NCBI GenBank assembly: GCA_037951105.1
Contig: JBAMJV010005531.1
Location: forward strand, 62,001-126,000
Reading direction: 5' to 3'
DNA length: 64,000 nucleotides
DNA from: Echinarachnius parma
Taxonomy: Eukaryota; Echinodermata; Echinoidea; Clypeasteroida; Echinarachniidae
This document shows, in pieces, positions 57,965 to 64,000 of the stretch. The notes beneath the pieces are model-generated. The model searched no databases. It was not told the DNA's origin and was given only the letters and a program-made list of their open reading frames with translations. A program made the position numbers and the translations under genes. The first letter of the stretch is position 1. Each line of letters starts with the position of its first letter.

Positions 57965-58990
57965 CTTCAATGGAGTACACTGGAAAGATGCAGACACATC
58001 TCCTGCCTTAGCCTCCTCTACAAAATTCAGAATGGCATGGTAGCAATTACACCCAACTCCTCACACCAATGGCCCCAAGCATCACCAGACAATACCACCC
58101 AAATAAGCTCAAGCATATACATACTCGAACTCAGCTTTAGGGCCATTCTTGGTCACGTGTGTGACCCAAAACATGACAAATTTTGAAATGGGATGCTTAT
58201 ATTTCAGTAAGTATGAGACTATAATGATTTTTTACTTCATATGTGACTTGAATATGATGTAGTCTTTCAAACCTAACACAAAAGATTTTATAAGGATTAC
58301 GTAACTCAATGTCAGAGGTCAAATGGCATGGGTCACGTGTGTGACTTCGCACGGAGCGCTTTTTTCATAACTAAATTTCATTTGGAAAATTCTTTAAAAT
58401 ATGAATAGCTATAATGTTCATCTTATTACCAGAGAAGTACTATACATTTGTAAGTACAACAATAGCAATGAATGAGAATTATATCAAACCGTTGTGTTTT
58501 ATAGTACTTAATTATGTGGCAACGTCTGGTCACGTGTGTGACATTTTGGGTTGGTCACGTGTGTGACATGTACAATATGAATGGAAAAATGGGAATTTTA
58601 TAATATCGGGTTTAGAAAAGAATGAAAGGTTGAATTTTTACAAAGTTGGTATCAACCTGTACAGGAAAGTGAGAAGAATGAGCTTGCTAATTATCCTTTT
58701 GATATCTTGATTATTTTCTGAATTATGATTATTAGAAAAATATTGAAATATGTAAATTTATGCAAATGAGTAAAAAAGTTTCATTTTAAACTTCAAATCA
58801 TGTATTTCATGAAACTTTACACATGGATCATTCTAAAAATGGAACAAAACTACAGAAAAATAAAACTTCTATTTTTCCGAAAAAGTTTCACCTTTCAAAG
58901 AATGGCCCTTTACCAGAACTCCCCAATAATATCTTGGCTTCTACATCACTAGGAGCCTTTGCGGGAGCAGTTGCCTCAATCGGCAATTAA
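57965..58990 (+). pseudogene. Non-LTR retrotransposon RT C-terminal relic, split by a MITE
   Basis: Before the insertion the plus strand reads ERCRHISCLSLLYKIQNGMV, then (frame-shifted) RQYHPNKLKHIYTRTQ. After it comes NNILASTSLGAFAGAVASI and a stop. These match the C-terminal region of LINE reverse transcriptases, where an LYKIxxGLV motif and a HPxKL...TRTxLYxxS motif precede the terminal LxAF segment. The segment usually containing FFPRTIxxWN is missing, so the relic is deleted and frameshifted. The clade is not determined. Confidence 0.65.
58140..58908. mobile_element. 769-bp MITE, 11-bp TIR, TTTA target duplication
   Basis: GGGCCATTCTT and its complement AAGAATGGCCC are the ends. TTTA lies immediately outside both (58136-58139, 58909-58912). 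The interior has four copies of GGTCACGTGTGTGAC (58151, 58331, 58528, 58553) in the left two-thirds and no coding capacity. It interrupts the LINE relic at 57965-58990. Confidence 0.85.
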
Positions 58991-59080
58991 TGGGACACCT
59001 CACCGGTTCCCCTCGACTCTACGTCCTGACTGATGGACCCTGTCGAGTACCCAAGTAGAAGTAGAAGTACTAATATAATA

Positions 59081-60021
59081 TATAGGTTTTCCCATTCATT
59101 TTAACACTTTCGTCATTCAATTTCACGAATTCGTCATTCAAATTCGTCCCGAGGAACCACCAGAGCGGAAATCCCAACTTCAATTTCATCTTTCGTCGAT
59201 CAATTTCACACAAAGATCAGACAATTTAGTCATTAGTCACACATTTTCGTCAATTGCAAATCAAATTCGTCGGTCATAGTTGCTGAACACATAAAAGCGA
59301 AAGCAATTTCGTCAATTGGCAACCAATTTCTTCAAAACTCTATTCAAATTCGTCCTATGTATTTACACTGTAATGTTCTGTTCTATATTGTCTTGATGTA
59401 ACTGCTAATTGTAACATTAATCAGTTAGGGGGTAACATACACATGTATACACTCGAAAACAAAACTCACACGCACAAAATACGCACACACTTACAAACAC
59501 ACATACATTTGCACACATGCATGTGTGCACACCAACACGCACAAAAGCACGTTTACAGCAAATTGCATTAAATTCTTTTTCAAGACATACATACATACGG
59601 TAGAAATAATATCAAACAATAGTAAATATCATGTACACACACACGCACACTCACATACATACATACACACATACACACGCACACATACCCATCTAACCAT
59701 ATACCATCTACATAGTCATGACACAGACAGGCATGGGCTATACTGCGACGAATTTGAATAGAGTTTTAATGAAATTGGTTGCCAATTGACGAAATTGCTT
59801 TCGCTTTTATGTGTTCAGCAACTGTGACCGACGAATTTGATTTGCAATTGACGAAAATGTGTGACTAATGACTAAATTGTGTGATCTTTGTGTGAAATTG
59901 ATTGACGAAAGACGAAATTGACGTTGGGATTTCCGCTCTGGTGGTTCCTTGGGACCGAATTTGAATGACGAATTAATGAAACTGAATGACGAAAGTGTTA
60001 ACATCAATGAGAAAACCTATA
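59081..60021. mobile_element. 941-bp fold-back element, TATAGGTTTTCCC ends
   Basis: Left arm about 59081-59353, right arm about 59745-60021. They are inverted copies through TTTCGTCATTCAATTTCACG, GTTGCTGAACACATAAAAGC and other blocks. The spacer (about 390 bp) is CA-rich simple sequence. CGTC/GACG-AATT motifs recur throughout the arms. Shares terminal TATAGGTTTTCCC with the element at 61586. Confidence 0.85.
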
Positions 60022-60235
60022 TTTGGTAAAAGCATATAGGGAGTAAGTTTGTCTTTCTGTTCACAATATTTCATATTCCAAATAAGATAAAATACAATGG
60101 CACCGCTATGAATATCGCAATAGTTGTTTTTCTTTAAAAAAATAACATACAATTACATTCATACCAAAATAGTTATGGAGAGCATTATTTTCATTTCGGG
60201 CCCCGCCGGGCGCCGCTGTAGCGGGCGGTTTTACC

Positions 60236-60262
60236 CACCCCCCCCCCCCCCCCCCCCCCCCC
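60236..60262. repeat. Poly-C tract
   Basis: A C run of more than 20 bases beside a GC-rich stretch, near the downstream end of the LINE relic. Confidence 0.9.
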
Positions 60263-60483
60263 ACCCCGCGAGGAAATTCCGGCCGGTCTCAGCTTGCTGG
60301 TTGAGCCATCACCATTCCATTTTCTTCTGTCTTGTGCTTGTCACATCCATGTTACACCCCAAAATTCTCTGATGTCATCCATCCAACGCATACTCTGTCT
60401 GCCTCTTCGTCTGGTTATTGGTGTCCAATTAGTTATATTATGTGTCTATCTGTTGTCTTTACGTCTTGCAAGGTGGCCTTGCC

Positions 60484-60622
60484 CAGTGGCGTAGACAGGT
60501 TCTTACACCTGGGGGGGATGATTTGCCGTTCAGTTCACCGGACCAAGACTAATTTGTTCGCGGCCGAGACCACCTGCCCAAATATTTTGAGACCAAGACA
60601 ATTGCTTGGAAGTCCTCTCAGT

Positions 60623-60660
<38 letters not shown>

Positions 60661-61125
60661 GCAAAGAGTCGAGACCAAATACTTTCACAATTTTCGAACC
60701 CGATACCGGAGATATTTGATAATTTTTGGTACCGAGATCGGGTTTTAGTCGGTTGTGACCAGGTTTTAGTCCGTCGAGACCAGGTTTTAGACGGTCAAGA
60801 ACGCTTAAAAGTAGTCTCGAGAACTGCTAAAATATGAAAAGGGGGGTTCAACCCCCCCCCCCCCTTACAGCCATTTTTGGGTCAAAGGGGGGGGGGGGGT
60901 TGAACCGCCACCACCCCCCCCCCCCCCCCCCCCCCACCCCCCCCCCCCCCCGGGTACGCCTATGCATACAACTAATGTTTTCTTTTTCACTCGTATAGAT
61001 ACACACAAACAAATATATCCTTCCCTAAAACCTGGGGGGGGGGGGATGATTGTACATGTCATCCCCCCACCTTGTGAGGTGGGGGGGATGCATCCCCCTC
61101 ATCCCCCCCGTTGTCTACGCCCCTG
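60484..61125. mobile_element. 642-bp hAT-like MITE with 8-bp target duplication
   Basis: Ends CAGTGGCGTAGACA and TGTCTACGCCCCTG (one mismatch when paired) are flanked by GCCTTGCC at 60476-60483 and 61126-61133. An 8-bp duplication and CAG...CTG ends are typical of hAT elements. The interior is packed with G/C homopolymers and GGTTCAACC hairpins and has no transposase. Confidence 0.88.
60623..60957. repeat. Extreme poly-G/poly-C block
   Basis: G run of about 35 bases at 60623-60658, then alternating C and G runs at about 60850-60951. These lie inside the hAT-like MITE and produce several spurious glycine/proline frames. Confidence 0.92.
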
Positions 61126-61585
61126 GCCTTGCCCATCTCAATGTCTTTGTTTTTATTTCCTGTGTGATATCCCTGGCATTTGTTTTCTGATCTTGTCTCT
61201 TTTTTGTAATTCCTACCATAATTCTCTCCATATAGGCCTACTCTTTCTGTGAGTTGTTGCCCAAGTCTCTGCCCCGTAGGATACCGGATCCAACATTGAT
61301 TGAAGATTTGTCTTTTGAGGGAGATTGGAAGATACTCATCTCTGAATATGATGCTTAGTTTCACAAATTTCACCCAAGCTAGCTATATTTTTCTTTGCAC
61401 TTCTCCTGCAGTTTCATTTTCAAGGATGATGTTTTTACAGAGGTATACTGTAGCTATCCACGTACCTTCTCAATTGTCATGCCATCATCTGTAATTGTAT
61501 GGTGTTGTAACTGGTTGCTAATCATTACTTTGGTCTTTTTGATGTGCATTTTGAGTCCTGCCTTATATAATTGAAATTATAACAA

Positions 61586-61992
61586 TATAGGTTTTCCCGC
61601 TCAATTTTGCACTTTTTTCAATCGAATTCATTTAGGGTCATTCGAATTCGCGCGTTGCCGCGTAATCGTTGGTATCGGTCTTCCAAATTCCGAATAAGTG
61701 CATGCGAATTCATGCATACGCACACGCTTTCGTGAATAGACACAGAAGTTCATTTATGGGCATTCGAATTCGCGAATGTGCAGCCAACTGTCAACGGCCT
61801 TTCGCGAATTCGAATGACCATTGATGAAAAGGTATGCACTTTGTGCAAATTCACTTGCTCCTACGTGATTTTGAACGACTATTTACGAATTCGAATGCTG
61901 CTTTGGTACGGCGATCGCAAATCGCGCGAATTCGTTTGCTCCTATTATCAATTCGATTGACACAATCGCGAAATTGAGCGGGAAAACCTATA
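61586..61992. mobile_element. 407-bp element with TATAGGTTTTCCCGCTCAATT ends and GAATTC-rich core
   Basis: TATAGGTTTTCCCGCTCAAT at the left is perfectly inverted at the right. The interior has at least seven GAATTC hexamers, mostly as CGAATTCG or TTCGAATTCG. Shares its outermost 13 bp with the larger fold-back at 59081-60021. Confidence 0.82.
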
Positions 61993-62170
61993 ATAGCAAT
62001 AATAATGATAAATACGTGTCATCTCTATAAATAAGCGCTTTACCCTATTATTACCCGATCATTAAGCAATGCCAACCCGATTGTGTACACCATCTCAAAG
62101 TCCCAGTGGCGTGCCGTGGTCGGAATATTGGTGGTACGCGAATTATTTATTTATTATTACATTGGTGTTT

Positions 62171-62182
62171 GTGGTTGTTTGT

Positions 62183-62227
<45 letters not shown>

Positions 62228-62256
62228 TTTTTAGTGTTGGGGGGGGGGGGGGGGGA
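62171..62256. repeat. (GTT)n microsatellite and poly-G tract
   Basis: About 14 GTT units followed by T and a G run of about 18 bases. Translates as poly-Val/Cys/Leu in the various frames, which is not a gene. Confidence 0.92.
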
Positions 62257-62837
62257 GTGCACTCTCATTATTGTGTGTATTCCCCTTATGTTGTTATTTT
62301 GGGCAGAGGCGTCGATCCTGGAGGGGCAAGCGGGGCAGTGGGGCAAAACAAAAAATCAGAAGAAGAAATAGAAAATCGGCGGATATAATACAAAAGACGG
62401 AAGAAAAAAAACGAATTAATCAACCTTTAAAATTAATAGCCGTCTTTTGCGCTGAAAATAAAATGTCGATTTTGCCGAGGGGGGCGAAATTTTTAATATT
62501 TATTTTTTAACACCATATTTTTAAACTATCGTTAAAACTATATGCGCACTTCGTGCGCATAGGTACTTTTCTCACGGCAAGAATAACATGTATTCACATT
62601 GCAAGCTTTATTTCGATTACGGGAACTATAGTTTCGAAATGTGTTGGGCAATGAAAATGCAATTTCTTAAAGGCACATGAAGGGGGAAACAACTTGATCA
62701 GTCTATAGAACACCGATAAAGAAAAGAAAAGGAATCCAGTAAATCAAAAATAGTCTATCTTTCAATTATGTCAACAAGCGTTGAATGCAGAGCAAATTTG
62801 AATACTCATTTTGAATGCGGAAAGACGGAGCTGTATC

Positions 62838-63440
62838 TAAACCGAACACAAAAAGTAACTTCACCCCTAAGCAACTGCCCATAATTTCATAACCAAGAAT
62901 CGTTTCAAGATTTCGTCTTGCCAATATATCCATATGGTATTTAGGAAAACAATGTGTAAAAATAAGAGGTGACCATTAATCCATGGTTGAGTGAGCACAC
63001 ATTACAGAAAAAATAGTCATATTTCAAAATTCGCAAAAGTATTATCATCATTACAAATTATTGAGAGTTGGAAAATTAAAAAATGCATTGTTTTACAATT
63101 GCAATTAATGCATTTTACCACATGTGCCATCAAAAAATCAAAATGAATGGAATATCAAACAGCATTGTTTCATAAACCATGATTAATGCATTCCGCCACA
63201 TGTGCGGATTCACAATTACAATGTACAGGCACGCGCAATACCTTGACTTTTGAATTGGGCCATTTTGTCTTTAATCTGTGCTCATTCAGCCATAAAGTAA
63301 TGAATATCTCTGATTTTCGCACATATCGAACATAACAACTGTGCCAATATTGTGCTAAGATGACATCTTGAAACAATAATCGGTTATGCAATTATGGGCA
63401 ATTGCTTATAGGGGTGAAGTTACTTTTGTGTTCGGTTTAT
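62838..63440. mobile_element. ~600-bp fold-back element
   Basis: TAAACCGAACACAAAAAGTA and the following 30 bp (AACTTCACCCCTAAGCAACTGCCC) are inverted at 63391-63440. A second inner inverted pair includes GCATTGTTT...TTAATGCATT near 63086 and 63162. No coding capacity. Confidence 0.75.
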
Positions 63441-64000
63441 ATAGTGGTCATGTATATTCTGGTCAAGAAAAGGCATGTCATTTGTCTATAGATACGGTAT
63501 GTGTCATTTGGTTGAAAACGAAGTGTATATAAGAAATTGTAAAAAGTATTAATCCGCGGGGGCTCCGTCCCCTATACCCTATACTGGGGCCTTATCAAAG
63601 TCGACCCCTGCTCGATCCCCATGCACCCAAAAATGGCTCGCCGACTGTAATTATAATCGCTGAATCGCTCGGCATGCCGGTCCAAATGTTTCACCCGTAT
63701 AAACACACAGCTGGTAGAGAGTTCTAAATGGTTCTAGTGTAAAGGCTTAAAGGTACACTTGAGTATTGGTACTTCCCGAAATGCCCCTTGACACTAAATT
63801 GGTTGGTTTTAATTCCATTTGAAAGTTCATTGAATAAAACATGTGAAATGAGAATCATTCCCTTTCGAATGCTCTCATAGTTTTCAAATTTGATTTCAAA
63901 TATTTTATTCATATATCGTCTGGCCAGGCGATATCTTGACTTTTTAACAAAATACATAAAATGCTACTTCTTTCAAAATATGTCAAACGAGGTTTTTAAA
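63441..64000. other. Window-edge sequence, nothing recognised
   Basis: No gene. A CTTAAAGGTAC motif near 63747 could be the end of another TTAA-target MITE running out of the window, but no partner end is available. Confidence 0.4.

Larger units (their letters stand above)
60290..61575 (-). pseudogene. Second LINE RT C-terminal relic, split by a hAT-like MITE
   Basis: Minus-strand frames read GLKMHIKKTKVMISNQLQHH, then PISLKRQIFNQC, later a GQQLTERVG...NYGRNYKKETR region, and after the insertion GHLARRKDNR, RRRGRQSMRWMDDIREFWGV and AQDRRKWNG. This is the familiar post-RT region of endonuclease-encoding LINEs (KTKVM, LKRxxFNQC, GHxARRxDNRW, GRxxxRWxDDI, AQDRxxW). Stops and frameshifts make it non-functional. 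It differs from the relic at 57965. Confidence 0.75.

Overview
The window is animal nuclear DNA: AT-rich, with GT-AG introns, tRNA-derived SINE relics, non-LTR retrotransposon relics and many short inverted-repeat transposons. The repeat style (long G/C homopolymers, tRNA-like SINEs, tandem-unit elements ending in GACGGAC tracts) suggests a marine invertebrate, perhaps an echinoderm. That placement is an inference and no species is claimed.

Two protein-coding genes are present, both on the minus strand, and both could be resolved exon by exon. NARS1 (cytoplasmic asparaginyl-tRNA synthetase) runs from a start codon at 25906 to a stop at 2960 in 20 coding exons, which sum to 1689 nt (562 aa). 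BLM (Bloom-type RecQ DNA helicase) runs from 57163 to 32807 in 24 coding exons, which sum to 4890 nt (1629 aa). In both genes the exon phases close without a frame break, all key catalytic motifs are present, and the genes appear intact. They lie head-to-tail: BLM ends about 6.9 kb upstream of the NARS1 start. No functional link between them is evident, as one charges tRNA-Asn and the other dissolves recombination intermediates.

Layout: 1-2959 is the 3' flank of NARS1. 2960-25906 is NARS1, whose introns hold palindromic MITEs and three tandem-unit elements. 25907-32806 is intergenic, with a nested transposon block and a 1.96-kb fold-back element. 32807-57163 is BLM, with TTAA-target MITEs, SINE relics and a tandem array copied from one of its own exon ends. 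57164-64000 is the BLM upstream flank, holding fold-back elements and two dead LINE reverse-transcriptase fragments, each split by a DNA transposon with a visible target-site duplication.

I found no rRNA, functional tRNA, CRISPR array, virus-like gene or clearly new multi-gene system. The most unusual material is the mobile-element layer: several TTAA-flanked MITE families, elements built from one repeated palindrome, tandem-unit elements carrying perfect DR1 nuclear-receptor motifs, and the duplicated BLM exon end.
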